Of a DNA stretch of 44,443 bases, positions 32,681 to 41,714 are shown in pieces. A program made the position numbers and the translations under genes. The notes beneath the pieces were generated by a model. That model made no database searches. It had not been told where the DNA came from and was given only the letters and a program-made list of their open reading frames with translations. Within the stretch, counting starts at the first letter, position 1. Each line of letters begins with the position of its first letter. The stretch comes from Clostridiales bacterium (lineage in GTDB: Bacteria > Bacillota > Clostridia > Oscillospirales > CAG-272), in the NCBI GenBank assembly GCA_016282315.1, contig JAEEKG010000092.1:1-44443 (forward strand). The letters run 5' to 3'.

Positions 32681-33460
32681 TCACTGGTTGTTTTGGCTTG
32701 TATTCTGACTTGAACTCCTGCGGCTTCCGTAACCATAACTGTAACCATATTTATATCCCTTGGTGTAACTGCCTCTTTCATGTTCAACGCCGTTAAGCAA
32801 AATGCCTATAACATTTGCATTTGCAAAATTGAGTTGATCTAAAGCTGCATCAAGTTCTTTCTTATCTGTTTTTCCAACTCTTGTAACTACTACGATTCCG
32901 TCAAGATTCTTTCCTATAACAGCTGCATCAGTAACTACGTTTATAGGGGGAAGGTCGATGAATATATAGTCGTAATGCTCACTTAGTATACTGAGCATCT
33001 TTGCGAATCTTTCAGAGCCCAAAAGTTCAGACGGGTTTGGAGGTACATCGCCCGCAAATATTACATCAAAACTTGAGTTTTGAGTTTTAACGTGGTGAAT
33101 AACTGTTTCTTCAGCGCTCATATTAACAATCACATTGCTTATTCCGGGAGTTCCGGCATGAGCAAGCAATTTGTTAATCTTAGGTAAACGAAGATCACAG
33201 TCCATCAAAAGAACCTTTTGGTTCATTTCAGCAAATGTAATTGAAGTATTAACTGCTGAAATGGATTTGCCTTCACTCATGTTTGCGCTTGTAAATGCAA
33301 CTGTTTTGCATCCCTCTTTAGCAAGCGAAAACATAATATTTGTTCTTAATAGCTTGTACTCCTCGACGATTGAAAACGGAGTTTTCTCATTTAATATATT
33401 TCTTCTCTCGCGTCGGATATCCGGTGCGTTGGTATTTTTTTTATTTTTTACGATAGCCAT
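32681..33460 (-). CDS. BY-family tyrosine kinase (CpsD/CapB-like)
   Basis: A 259-residue cytoplasmic BY-kinase. The Walker A-like SANMSEGKS, LLMDCDLRLP (Walker A') and YIFIDLPP (Walker B) are in order, and the C-terminus is a tyrosine cluster (YTKGYKYGYSYGYG). By family knowledge it autophosphorylates this tail and needs the membrane partner encoded just upstream for activity; together they control polymer length and export. The start at 33460 (GAGG 6 bases upstream) is preferred to 33472. Confidence 0.92.
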   Translation of the reverse strand: MAIVKNKKNTNAPDIRRERRNILNEKTPFSIVEEYKLLRTNIMFSLAKEGCKTVAFTSANMSEGKSISAVNTSITFAEMNQKVLLMDCDLRLPKINKLLAHAGTPGISNVIVNMSAEETVIHHVKTQNSSFDVIFAGDVPPNPSELLGSERFAKMLSILSEHYDYIFIDLPPINVVTDAAVIGKNLDGIVVVTRVGKTDKKELDAALDQLNFANANVIGILLNGVEHERGSYTKGYKYGYSYGYGSRRSSSQNTSQNNQ

Positions 33461-33468
33461 GTTGCACC

Positions 33469-34266
33469 TCAATCCTGAACAGAACTTGTTTCTTTGTTTT
33501 GAGTGTTACTTGTGCTTCCATATCCATATCTGCCGTAGTAACCGCCTCTGCTGGCTTGATCAAAATTGGATATTGTTCCGATAACAGGAAGCAATGTAAC
33601 TTGTTTGACGTCTTCTTCTGTGTTGATTTTAGTGTCTGTAACAGCCAAAATGAAAATTAACAAAGCAGATACTACAAGGCCTGCAGCAAAACCAATCAGA
33701 GTGTTCCTAGGAATACTCGGAGAAGATTTAGATTTCGGAACTGTAGCATAGTCTATTATTTCAAGTGAGCTACCCTGAACTTTTTCTTCAATAAATTCAT
33801 CTGCGCTAAGGGCTATTGTGTTTGCAATAGAAGCAGATAATTGAGGATCCGGGGTTTCAACAGTAACATAAAAAAGCTGAGTGTTGTTCAATTGACCGGT
33901 TTTTATCATGTCAAGCAATTGCCTATTTGTCAAAGAATAACCACCACGATCTCTTACCATGTCCATAAGGCTCTGGGTTTTGATCATCTCAATGTATGTT
34001 TTAACAAGTGAAACTGAAGCTGAAATATCTCCTGTGTTTACACTTGTTCCCTGTTCTTGTTGCTCTTTATTATTAACGTAAAGTTTAACTGTTGCGCTAT
34101 ATTTAGGCTTTATAAACAAAACCGTAACAGCTAGAGCAATCAGTGTTCCTGTCAATGTCAAAATCAAAACCAATTTTATATGCTTTAAAACTAGTTTGAG
34201 TATCTTTTTAAGGTCGATACTGCTTTCCTGGTTTTGACTAATCTGAATTAATTCTGGATTTTCCAA
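33469..34266 (-). CDS. Chain-length determinant / BY-kinase activator (CpsC/Wzz-like)
   Basis: A 265-residue protein with two membrane segments (about residues 33-53 and 185-207) around an extracellular Wzz domain, ending in a short cytoplasmic tail that would activate the kinase. The PxxP-like region VPKSKSSPSIPRN precedes the second helix. Unusually the tail also carries a Gly/Tyr stretch (GGYYGRYGYGS). The start is TTG at 34266, with GGAGG 8 bases upstream. It is the first gene of the polysaccharide operon. Confidence 0.9.
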   Translation of the reverse strand: MENPELIQISQNQESSIDLKKILKLVLKHIKLVLILTLTGTLIALAVTVLFIKPKYSATVKLYVNNKEQQEQGTSVNTGDISASVSLVKTYIEMIKTQSLMDMVRDRGGYSLTNRQLLDMIKTGQLNNTQLFYVTVETPDPQLSASIANTIALSADEFIEEKVQGSSLEIIDYATVPKSKSSPSIPRNTLIGFAAGLVVSALLIFILAVTDTKINTEEDVKQVTLLPVIGTISNFDQASRGGYYGRYGYGSTSNTQNKETSSVQD

Positions 34267-34293
34267 AGTAGAATCCTCCTCGGTTTTATACTG

Positions 34294-34339
34294 ATAGAGT
34301 CAGCACTCTATATTATACGTCAGCAGCAAAAGTTGTCAA
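34294..34339 (-). promoter_or_regulatory. Operon promoter with palindrome at the start site
   Basis: On the minus strand TTGACA (34334-34339) and TATAAT (34312-34317) are 16 bases apart. Directly downstream a perfect repeat ATAGAGT-CAGC-ACTCTAT (34294-34311) covers the expected start point. It may be an operator or the 5' hairpin of the transcript. This is the best candidate for the main promoter of the locus. Confidence 0.8.
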
Positions 34340-34503
34340 TATATATAATATTAACAAGATTGTGAAATTCAATTACACAAAAATGCAAAAATGCAACAAT
34401 TGCAATGAGATTGTCAGTTATCTTATTCAACGCATACAATTATCTTTGTCTTACACATATTTGTGTGGCTATGTAGATAATCCTTTTTGCATTTTTACTA
34501 CAA
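34340..34503. other. AT-rich intergenic region with repeats
   Basis: No gene seen. AAAAATGCAAAAA (34379-34391) is matched in inverted form at 34484-34496, and the unit AAAAATGC occurs twice in tandem at 34379-34394. A smaller palindrome ACACA-TATT-TGTGT lies at 34453-34466. They may be binding sites or a folded RNA. Confidence 0.4.
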
Positions 34504-34562
34504 TGAAAAATCAATCTCCGTGAATCTGCCCTGATTAAATTGGGCATGACCAACGGAGATTG
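34504..34562 (-). terminator. Terminator after the lipoprotein genes
   Basis: On the minus strand a 10-bp stem CAATCTCCGT/ACGGAGATTG (34553-34562 with 34512-34521) encloses a second stem TGCCC/GGGCA and is followed by ATTTTT. It begins 13 bases after the stop of the gene at 34575. Confidence 0.8.
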
Positions 34563-34574
34563 TTTGTATTTGAT

Positions 34575-37355
34575 TTAGGCTTTATACCAGTAGTACTGGA
34601 TATATTCGCCGCTTAAGTAGAATGCATTCAAGGCAGGCATATTGACATCAAGTTCTATACCGCTTGCGTATTGAGGATTTTCCGTTATATGCCATCCTGC
34701 AATGTCTATAAACGTCACCGTTCCAAGAGAAGTGCATCCGGCGAAAGCATTCGGAGCAATCTTGTTTACACCATTGCCTATTGTTACACTGACAAGATTA
34801 GTGCACCTGTAGAATGCCTTGTTTCCGATACTAGATACAGAACTCGGTATTATAACATTTTTAATGTTGTCGTAACCGGAGAATACATTGTCGCCAATTG
34901 AAGTTGCTCTGTTTGTAATATTGACTGTTGAGACATTTCCGTCCCAATAAATGAGTTTTCCCTTTTTGACAAATGAAACTTCGGCAACAACATCATTTCT
35001 GAATGCAACTATAAGCATGGTATTGTCAAACGAAGATTGAGAATATTCATCTGTATACCAGAAACCTATGTTGTTAGCAAACATGTCGTTGTAGAAGCCA
35101 ATGGTACTGTTGACTTCGCTCAAAGTCATGCCAAGTTCAATGTCTTTGTAACCTGTGTAATTCTCCTTTATGTGTCCTATAACAGGAGTTGAGCAATACC
35201 AATAGTGATTTACATAAATGTTATTTAAACTACCTGCAACAATTCCTTGGTAACTGACGTTAACCGGAACGCTGTTTTCGCTATCTGAAGGAGAGTCCTT
35301 AACAGTTGTTGCATACCATCCCTTGTTGTTCTCAAAGTCGCACCAATACAGCGATTCTGTGCCTGAAAATGCTCCTCTTCCGATGGCTTCAAGTCTGGAC
35401 GGCAATATGATTTTGGCAAGTGAAACGCATTTTTCAAATGCGAAATCCCCTATCTTTTCTATGCCTGAACCCAGTACAATATTTGTCAAAGATGAACAAT
35501 TTCTGAATGCACTGTCACCTATTGTTGTAACATTGTCGTGCAATATAACTTCAGTCAAAGCTTTGTTGTTTGCAAACACGCTTGTGCCTATAGTTTTAAC
35601 AAAATTCGGTATTGTGACGCTTGTTGCACTCGTGTTGCAATAAACAAGTTCTCCTTCTCGAACGAACATGATGCTTGTTGCTTTGTTGTTTTCAAAACCA
35701 ACAACCAGAACGTTGTATCTGTCTCCCTCATAATATCCTTCGCTGTACCAGATATATGAGTTATTTGACAATGAGTACTGATAAGATTCACTGTCAACCA
35801 GATTCACTATGTCATCAAGAGAATTTCCGACTTTAATGCCTGTGTAGCCATCAAAATCATCTTTCATACGCTGAGTAGTGTCGCGTTCACCATTGTTATA
35901 CCAGTAATACGACATATATGCTGTAGACAAGAAAATTGCACTCTGAGCGGAGTCTGTCGTGTCGACTGTAACTCCGTCGTCATAAGCAGTAGTTGAAGCA
36001 ATTCTCCATCCACTTTGGGTTTTGAAATTCACATTTTTCAGATTCTTACATCCAAAGAACGCACTCTGTCCAATCTTTGTAACCAAAGAGTGTATTGTTA
36101 CATCTTTTATTGAATAACAATTAAAGAATGCAAAGTCGCTTATTGATGTAACCGGTGAAATAATGGATATGTCTGACACAAGATTTGAGTTGACATAAAG
36201 GTTGTGTGCGTATCCCAAAGGATTTGAAAACAGATTTTCAAATTTGATTCCGCACCAGAAATTTACGTCATATATAAACACTGCTCTTAGGCCTTCGCAG
36301 CCCCTGAATGCGTCTTTACCTATTACTTCAACGCCATCACCAATTACAACAGATCCAAGCGCTTTTAAGTCCATAAATGCGCTTTCCCCTATTTTTAGCA
36401 CTGAATCAGGAATTGTAACGGAATTGAGCATAAAATATTTATCGAATGCGCCCTTCCCTATTTCAGTGATTCCCGGGGTTATGATGTAATAATTCTGGGT
36501 ACCTCTTACATAAACAATTGTCTTGCCTACAACATATTCAACCATGTTGACTTTGCCGTTGTCTAAACTAATTGTCAATGTCCCATATTCAGCATTGAAC
36601 AGGTTTCTGTTTTGCGTGTAATAAACATATTTATTTTGTTCCTGTTCAAATGGTTTTCCACCCAAAAGCATCATGACGTCATATCCGCTCATTCCCATGG
36701 AAATGGCTTCGTATCCGTCATAATCGTTATCAAGATAAATGAGTTCCAGATTGCTTATGTCTTCTGTTGTTTCATCAACACTTGTTGTAACTTGAGTTGT
36801 TTCAGTTTCACTTTCAGTCTCTGTCGTTTCAATTTCAACTTCTCTTATCCAATAAAATCTGGAAAAATTTCCTCGAGCAGAAACAGCATTGGAAACAGGA
36901 ATTGTTACGTCTATCGCAAATGTTGCATCAGACTCATTTAAAGCAACACCCCAACCCGTTGTTTCTTCAAACACCATGGATTTAAGGTTGTCGCATCCAA
37001 CAAATGCATTTGGTCTAATAACAACCACACTTTTAGACACTATAACAGACGCAATTGTAGTGTTGTTTTTAAACGCATTCGACTCAATTATTTTAACTCC
37101 ATCCGGTATCACTATTTCAGATTGTTGACCAGAATATGATATGAGAACACCATCGCGGATATCAAAAGAAGCATCAAATGTGGTTTCTGTCACATCGGCT
37201 GTTGTCGTGTCTTCTTTTGTCTCTTGTGCGTCTTTGCTCGTTGTCTCAAAATCACTAGACTCTGTGTTCTTTGCGCTTTCATTACAAGAAGAAACAATAA
37301 ACACTACGAGGAAGGCAAATACAATAGATAAAACTAACGCTATTATCTTTTTCAC
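34575..37355 (-). CDS. BspA-like LRR lipoprotein with BamE-like modules
   Basis: A 926-residue predicted lipoprotein. The signal peptide ends in a lipobox with Cys24 (VSSC), followed by a Ser/Thr/Glu-rich linker. The rest alternates LRR_5 (BspA-like) repeats, e.g. TTIGDSAFRNCSSLTNI, with three copies of an approx. 75-residue module (GYKDIELGMTLSEV ... FWYTDEY ... LIVAF ... LIYW) that resembles the SmpA/BamE or BLIP fold. A second Thr/Glu-rich linker lies near residues 173-200. Each unit ends with a W-V motif and YYWY. The start is GTG at 37355 with GGGGG upstream. It lies 17 bases after a larger paralogue and ends at a strong terminator. Binding to host or carbohydrate ligands is typical of BspA repeats but is inferred here. 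Confidence 0.8.
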   Translation of the reverse strand: MKKIIALVLSIVFAFLVVFIVSSCNESAKNTESSDFETTSKDAQETKEDTTTADVTETTFDASFDIRDGVLISYSGQQSEIVIPDGVKIIESNAFKNNTTIASVIVSKSVVVIRPNAFVGCDNLKSMVFEETTGWGVALNESDATFAIDVTIPVSNAVSARGNFSRFYWIREVEIETTETESETETTQVTTSVDETTEDISNLELIYLDNDYDGYEAISMGMSGYDVMMLLGGKPFEQEQNKYVYYTQNRNLFNAEYGTLTISLDNGKVNMVEYVVGKTIVYVRGTQNYYIITPGITEIGKGAFDKYFMLNSVTIPDSVLKIGESAFMDLKALGSVVIGDGVEVIGKDAFRGCEGLRAVFIYDVNFWCGIKFENLFSNPLGYAHNLYVNSNLVSDISIISPVTSISDFAFFNCYSIKDVTIHSLVTKIGQSAFFGCKNLKNVNFKTQSGWRIASTTAYDDGVTVDTTDSAQSAIFLSTAYMSYYWYNNGERDTTQRMKDDFDGYTGIKVGNSLDDIVNLVDSESYQYSLSNNSYIWYSEGYYEGDRYNVLVVGFENNKATSIMFVREGELVYCNTSATSVTIPNFVKTIGTSVFANNKALTEVILHDNVTTIGDSAFRNCSSLTNIVLGSGIEKIGDFAFEKCVSLAKIILPSRLEAIGRGAFSGTESLYWCDFENNKGWYATTVKDSPSDSENSVPVNVSYQGIVAGSLNNIYVNHYWYCSTPVIGHIKENYTGYKDIELGMTLSEVNSTIGFYNDMFANNIGFWYTDEYSQSSFDNTMLIVAFRNDVVAEVSFVKKGKLIYWDGNVSTVNITNRATSIGDNVFSGYDNIKNVIIPSSVSSIGNKAFYRCTNLVSVTIGNGVNKIAPNAFAGCTSLGTVTFIDIAGWHITENPQYASGIELDVNMPALNAFYLSGEYIQYYWYKA

Positions 37356-37372
37356 TTAATTTGCCCCCTTTA

Positions 37373-40300
37373 TCAGTAACTCAAAGAGAATCTGACACCT
37401 ACAACTTTTTTGATTGCAGATCCTTCTCTCCAAGATTCATCAAGTTGAATTTCGTTCCAGTAAGCCTGGACCCCGTTATATGTTATTTCTTTAAGTGACT
37501 CGCATCCGTTAAATGCTGAATTTCCGATCTTTTTGATTGATGTTTCCATCACAATAGATGTCAATTCTGTCTCATTCAGGAAAGCAAAGTCCCCTATTTC
37601 AGTGATATTGTCGCCTAGCTTTACGCTCTGAACTCCGGAGCCTGTAAACGCTCCGCTTGCAATCTTCTTTGCTTCTCCATCTACAGTCATCGACTTAACA
37701 GTTCCTCTCCAATAAACAAGCTCTGAGTTCTTTATAAACGACACTTCTTTAACGACCCCGTTTATTGCTGAGATAATGAGGATGGAATAATTGTCTTTGT
37801 CTTCGTGATAACTATCGCTATAGAAATAATATTTACCGCTTGAATACTTGTCGTAATTTACTGCAACACTTGTCAAAGCGATGCTTATTGAGTTGTCCAG
37901 AAGAATATCCTTGTATCCCATATAGTCGTCACTCAAGTGTTTTTCAACTACTACAGCTGAATCCGTAAACAAGTAATATGACAAGCCGTCGTTTGTTAAA
38001 TATGCTGCGTTTACAGTTGCACTGCTCAAGTTAATAGGCATTGCGTCCTGCAATGTTTCAAGAGAAGATATTGACCAATTCTCGTAATTACCAAAAACAA
38101 TTGCATTGAGTTTTGAACAATTCTGGAATGCATAAGGTTTAATCAGGCTCATACTTGACGGCACTGTTACTTTTTCAAGCTTAGAGCATCCGTCAAACGA
38201 ATATGACCCGAGTTCTGTAAATCCTTCCGGGATTATTATCTCCTTAACTGTACTATTGTTCATGAGCAGATTATCTGCGCCTTTTGTCGCATATTTACTA
38301 AGTGTCACAGTATCTTGTTTTGTGACCATGTAAACGAGCTGGTGCGCAGATACAAATTGAACTTCGCAGACAATCATGTCTTTCAAAGTAACAGACAAGA
38401 CTGCATAATCTTCTCTTCCGAGATAATATCCGACGCTCATCCAATAGAATGTGTCGCCTTCCATAGATGTCGGTTCAGATCCGACTTTAGCTCTGACAAC
38501 TTCCAGTTTATCATCAAGCTTTATGTTTTTGTACTCGCTGAAGTCATCTGCTATATAGTTGAATCCTGAGACTATGTACCAATAGTATTTTAGATATGTT
38601 GAATTGAGCAAACCTGCATTAGCGGATTCGTTGTTGAGTTTCAAGTTGATTCCGCTCAAAGCGTTTTGTTCTGTTGTTACATACCAGTTATTGGCGCTTT
38701 CAAATTTAACATTTTCAAGCGAATCACATTTGTCAAACGCATTTATACCTATTGATTCCACACTTGATGGAATAGTAATGGTCTTTAAATTGGTACATCC
38801 TACAAATGCGCTGTTTCCTATCGATGTAACTTTCTTAGTCAAATTAATTGTCTCAAGCGATGTAGCAGAAAAGAATGCCGCATCCCCTATTTTTGTAATC
38901 TTTTCAGATAATGTATATTCTTTGTGTGTTCCAGACCAGAATGCCAATGTAGTTCCATCCACATATTCAATTTCACACACTTTTCCGTTTTCAATTGTGA
39001 TTCTCAATATATCGTAATCAGACAAGCCTTCATGGAAGTTTTCGCTGTACCAGATATATGTGTTACCCTGAATTGCGTCGTAATCAAATCCGAGTGCTTC
39101 AATTGCTTTATCTAAACTGTCGCCCAAAATAATGTATGTGTATTTGTGGTATGTGTCTGACATATAGTCAGTCTTAGCATTCATACATTCCCAGGTGAAA
39201 TTGAGATATGTGTTCTTTAAGTTATTTGCAGCATTCTTTTCGTTTGTTACAAAAATGCTTGTTCCGGAGCTGGTTTCGTTTTCATATACGCTCCAGCCGC
39301 CTGCTGTAACAAATATTACTCGTTCAATTTTTGGACAATTAAAGAATGCTCTTGGGTATATTACTCTGACGGCTGCTCCTATTGTGACTTTTTCTAGAGC
39401 ACTACATGAACTGAAAGCATTTGTTTGTATTTCTTTCACAGTATCAGGTATCACGATTTCAGTTACAACACTATTATTTGCAAATGCTTGTGACCCTATT
39501 ATTCTGGCCTTTTCCGTTATAACGACTTTTTCAAGATCGCTCTTGTAATACACGATAGCGTTGTCTTTGATATATGTGATTTCAGTCAATTTGCCTTTGT
39601 CCATATTGGCTATGAGAAGCGCATAAGAATCCGTATCCTCATAATACCCATCGCTGTACCAATAATAGAAATCTTCTTCTATTTCCGAATATTCAAATCC
39701 GACTTTTGACACTATCTGGCTGTATGTCATGTCCAAAGACAATGAGGTATAGTCAAAGTCATAATCCATCCTGTGTGAAACAGGTTTTGAGCCAAGATAC
39801 CAATAATACGAAGTGTAGTCTTTAGACAAATAATTGTCGTTTTTGGATGCATAACTAACGTCTACTATTTCACCATCCAAAACCAATGAAGAAGTAACAT
39901 ACCAAGTCTCTTTAGTCTGGAAAGTGACACCAGATAAGTTCGGGCATCCTGCAAAAGCAAATGGTTCAATGTATTTTACATTAGATGGTATTGTCACATT
40001 AAGTAATGTTGAGCTTCCATAGAAAGTGTATTGCTTTATGGTTTCAACACTAGATGGGATAGTCAATGTTGAAACCAGTTTATTGTTATAGAACAACTGA
40101 TGTGCTACAGACAAAGGATTAGAATATGGTCCGGAAAAGTCTATTTCGCACCATGCACCCAAGTCCAGAACGTATACAGCATACAAAGATCTACACCCAA
40201 TAAAAGCATAAGTTCCGACACTCTTAAGCCCTGATGAAACATCTATTGTTTCAAGACTGCTGCAGTCCATGAATGCATATTGCCCTACCTTTGTTATTTT

Positions 40301-41368
40301 CTTTGGCAATATAATGGACTTGATTGTTTCGTTATTTGCAAATGCGCTGTCACCAATACTTGTTACATTTTCTTTTAAAGTGACATCTTCTTCAGTTGTC
40401 AAATAATACTTAAGTTCGGTTCCGTAGATGTATGTTATTTTCGTAGCTTTGCCATTTTGCATATAGACGCTCAATGTTCCATATGTGGTCTTATCCTGGT
40501 AATAAGACAAAGTGTACCAAGTATATACACCTTTGTCATAATTGTCATACAATCCGCCCACAGCTTTTTTTACTTGATCCAAATTGCTGTTAAGTTCTAT
40601 GTCTCTATACTTATTGTAGCTATCCGGCAAAGCCAAAAGAACTTCTTGAGGCTCTGTTGTCTCTTCGCTTGTTTCCGTTGTATCAGGCTCTGTAGTTTCT
40701 TCAGTTACAGTTTCTGTAGAATCCTGAGTAGTTGTTTCTATTGTTTCGGTTTCAGACTCAGTTGCAGTTGTTTCAGTTTCAGTAACAACATCCGTTGTTT
40801 CTTCACCTATTTCACCATTGAACCAATAATATGTCATATACTTTTCGGTCAGGATTTTCGCATTATAGCTATTATCTTTTACAGATACTTTTGTTGCGTT
40901 TTCACCAGATTCTTTTATTGACACAACCCAATTATCCGAATCTTCAAAAACAACGCTGTTTAAATTAGAGCACCCTATAAAAGCACCTGTGGAAATCTTA
41001 CTACACTCAGTATTGATTGTAACTTTTTCAAGCGTTTCACAATTAAAAAATGCATATCTGTCAATAGTTTTTACAGTGCTGGGTAAAACAACAGTTTTAG
41101 CTTTTGAATTTGTAAAGGCATATGTCCCAATTACTTTTATTCCACTAGGTACAATTACTGTTTCATCTGTACCTTTGTATTTTTTCAAAACATCATCGAT
41201 TACTTCAAAATCTTTAGAATATACATTGCCTTCAGTGGTGTCAAGGGTCTCAAAAGACGTAGAAACGGTTGTCGAATCTTTAACACCTGAGTTACATGAT
41301 GCGACAATAAAAATGGTTATGAAAATAAGTAATATTGAAAACAGCAAAGCTGGTATTTTTTTGTTCAT
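37373..41368 (-). CDS. Large BspA-like LRR lipoprotein with BamE-like modules
   Basis: A 1331-residue predicted lipoprotein. Signal peptide and lipobox with Cys25 (VASC), a first LRR_5 block at about 55-150, then a striking linker at 187-241 made almost only of Thr, Glu, Ser, Asp and Val. Five copies of the WYS/YYE-containing module follow (each with a pattern Y-x2-I-x-L ... Y-x-WYS ... L-x-V-x3-NGK-x3-I-x-YV), each followed by LRR_5 repeats such as SIGDSAFANN and the YYWY end motif. It is probably anchored in the membrane and exposed at the surface. It is read away from the sigma factor gene and shares a transcript with the 926-residue paralogue. No catalytic domain was recognised. Confidence 0.8.
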   Translation of the reverse strand: MNKKIPALLFSILLIFITIFIVASCNSGVKDSTTVSTSFETLDTTEGNVYSKDFEVIDDVLKKYKGTDETVIVPSGIKVIGTYAFTNSKAKTVVLPSTVKTIDRYAFFNCETLEKVTINTECSKISTGAFIGCSNLNSVVFEDSDNWVVSIKESGENATKVSVKDNSYNAKILTEKYMTYYWFNGEIGEETTDVVTETETTATESETETIETTTQDSTETVTEETTEPDTTETSEETTEPQEVLLALPDSYNKYRDIELNSNLDQVKKAVGGLYDNYDKGVYTWYTLSYYQDKTTYGTLSVYMQNGKATKITYIYGTELKYYLTTEEDVTLKENVTSIGDSAFANNETIKSIILPKKITKVGQYAFMDCSSLETIDVSSGLKSVGTYAFIGCRSLYAVYVLDLGAWCEIDFSGPYSNPLSVAHQLFYNNKLVSTLTIPSSVETIKQYTFYGSSTLLNVTIPSNVKYIEPFAFAGCPNLSGVTFQTKETWYVTSSLVLDGEIVDVSYASKNDNYLSKDYTSYYWYLGSKPVSHRMDYDFDYTSLSLDMTYSQIVSKVGFEYSEIEEDFYYWYSDGYYEDTDSYALLIANMDKGKLTEITYIKDNAIVYYKSDLEKVVITEKARIIGSQAFANNSVVTEIVIPDTVKEIQTNAFSSCSALEKVTIGAAVRVIYPRAFFNCPKIERVIFVTAGGWSVYENETSSGTSIFVTNEKNAANNLKNTYLNFTWECMNAKTDYMSDTYHKYTYIILGDSLDKAIEALGFDYDAIQGNTYIWYSENFHEGLSDYDILRITIENGKVCEIEYVDGTTLAFWSGTHKEYTLSEKITKIGDAAFFSATSLETINLTKKVTSIGNSAFVGCTNLKTITIPSSVESIGINAFDKCDSLENVKFESANNWYVTTEQNALSGINLKLNNESANAGLLNSTYLKYYWYIVSGFNYIADDFSEYKNIKLDDKLEVVRAKVGSEPTSMEGDTFYWMSVGYYLGREDYAVLSVTLKDMIVCEVQFVSAHQLVYMVTKQDTVTLSKYATKGADNLLMNNSTVKEIIIPEGFTELGSYSFDGCSKLEKVTVPSSMSLIKPYAFQNCSKLNAIVFGNYENWSISSLETLQDAMPINLSSATVNAAYLTNDGLSYYLFTDSAVVVEKHLSDDYMGYKDILLDNSISIALTSVAVNYDKYSSGKYYFYSDSYHEDKDNYSILIISAINGVVKEVSFIKNSELVYWRGTVKSMTVDGEAKKIASGAFTGSGVQSVKLGDNITEIGDFAFLNETELTSIVMETSIKKIGNSAFNGCESLKEITYNGVQAYWNEIQLDESWREGSAIKKVVGVRFSLSY

Positions 41369-41404
41369 AATATATGTTGTCTCCGTATTTGAGGAATAAT
41401 ATTC

Positions 41405-41433
41405 ATTATAATGTTTGCGTTAAGTGTACCTTA
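41405..41433 (-). promoter_or_regulatory. Candidate promoter of the lipoprotein genes
   Basis: TATAAT at 41405-41410 on the minus strand, 37 bases before the ATG at 41368. The hexamer 17 bases upstream is TAAGGT, a poor -35. This would fit a promoter that needs an activator or an alternative sigma factor. Confidence 0.4.
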
Positions 41434-41565
41434 CATTATATATTAGGAAAGATGTAAAGTAAACTTTAATTTTACCTAATGCATATACTAGATGTGTGTT
41501 GTTTTTTTGAGTTGACGAGAAATGATTAACGAAAAGAAAAGTAAGTATCAAAAACAAAAGAATCC

Positions 41566-41594
41566 TTGATAATGAATTTCAAATCGTACATAAT
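41566..41594 (+). promoter_or_regulatory. Candidate promoter of the sigma factor gene
   Basis: TTGATA (41566-41571), 17 bases, CATAAT (41589-41594). Both differ from consensus by one base. The expected start near 41601 gives a leader of about 113 bases. Confidence 0.5.
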
Positions 41595-41690
41595 TTTTCC
41601 AGGATAACCTATTATGCTCACAATAGAAAAAATATATATCCAAATATCGTATTTTGGCTAACATTTTTCTTTTTTATGCCACTTAACCAG

Positions 41691-41704
41691 TGAAAGCGCT
41701 TTCG
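41691..41704 (+). promoter_or_regulatory. cre-like palindrome next to the sigma gene start
   Basis: TGAAAGCGCTTTCG contains the perfect palindrome GAAAGCGCTTTC and matches the CcpA cre consensus apart from the last base. Its end meets the GAGG ribosome binding site (41704-41707). Binding of CcpA or another LacI-family repressor would block elongation or initiation here. Confidence 0.65.
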
Positions 41705-41714
41705 AGGTAAACAA

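Larger units (their letters stand above)
41369..41714. other. Divergent intergenic region
   Basis: About 345 bases between the lipoprotein and sigma factor genes. It holds a minus-strand -10 box TATAAT (41405-41410) with a poor -35 (TAAGGT), a 14-base palindrome TAAAGT-AA-ACTTTA (41455-41468), a plus-strand promoter-like pair and a cre-like site next to the sigma gene. No gene seen. Confidence 0.6.

Noticed and set aside
34671..41399. Many plus-strand open frames opposite the lipoproteins
   Set aside because: They arise from the repeated codons of the minus-strand genes and have no ribosome binding sites or sensible composition.
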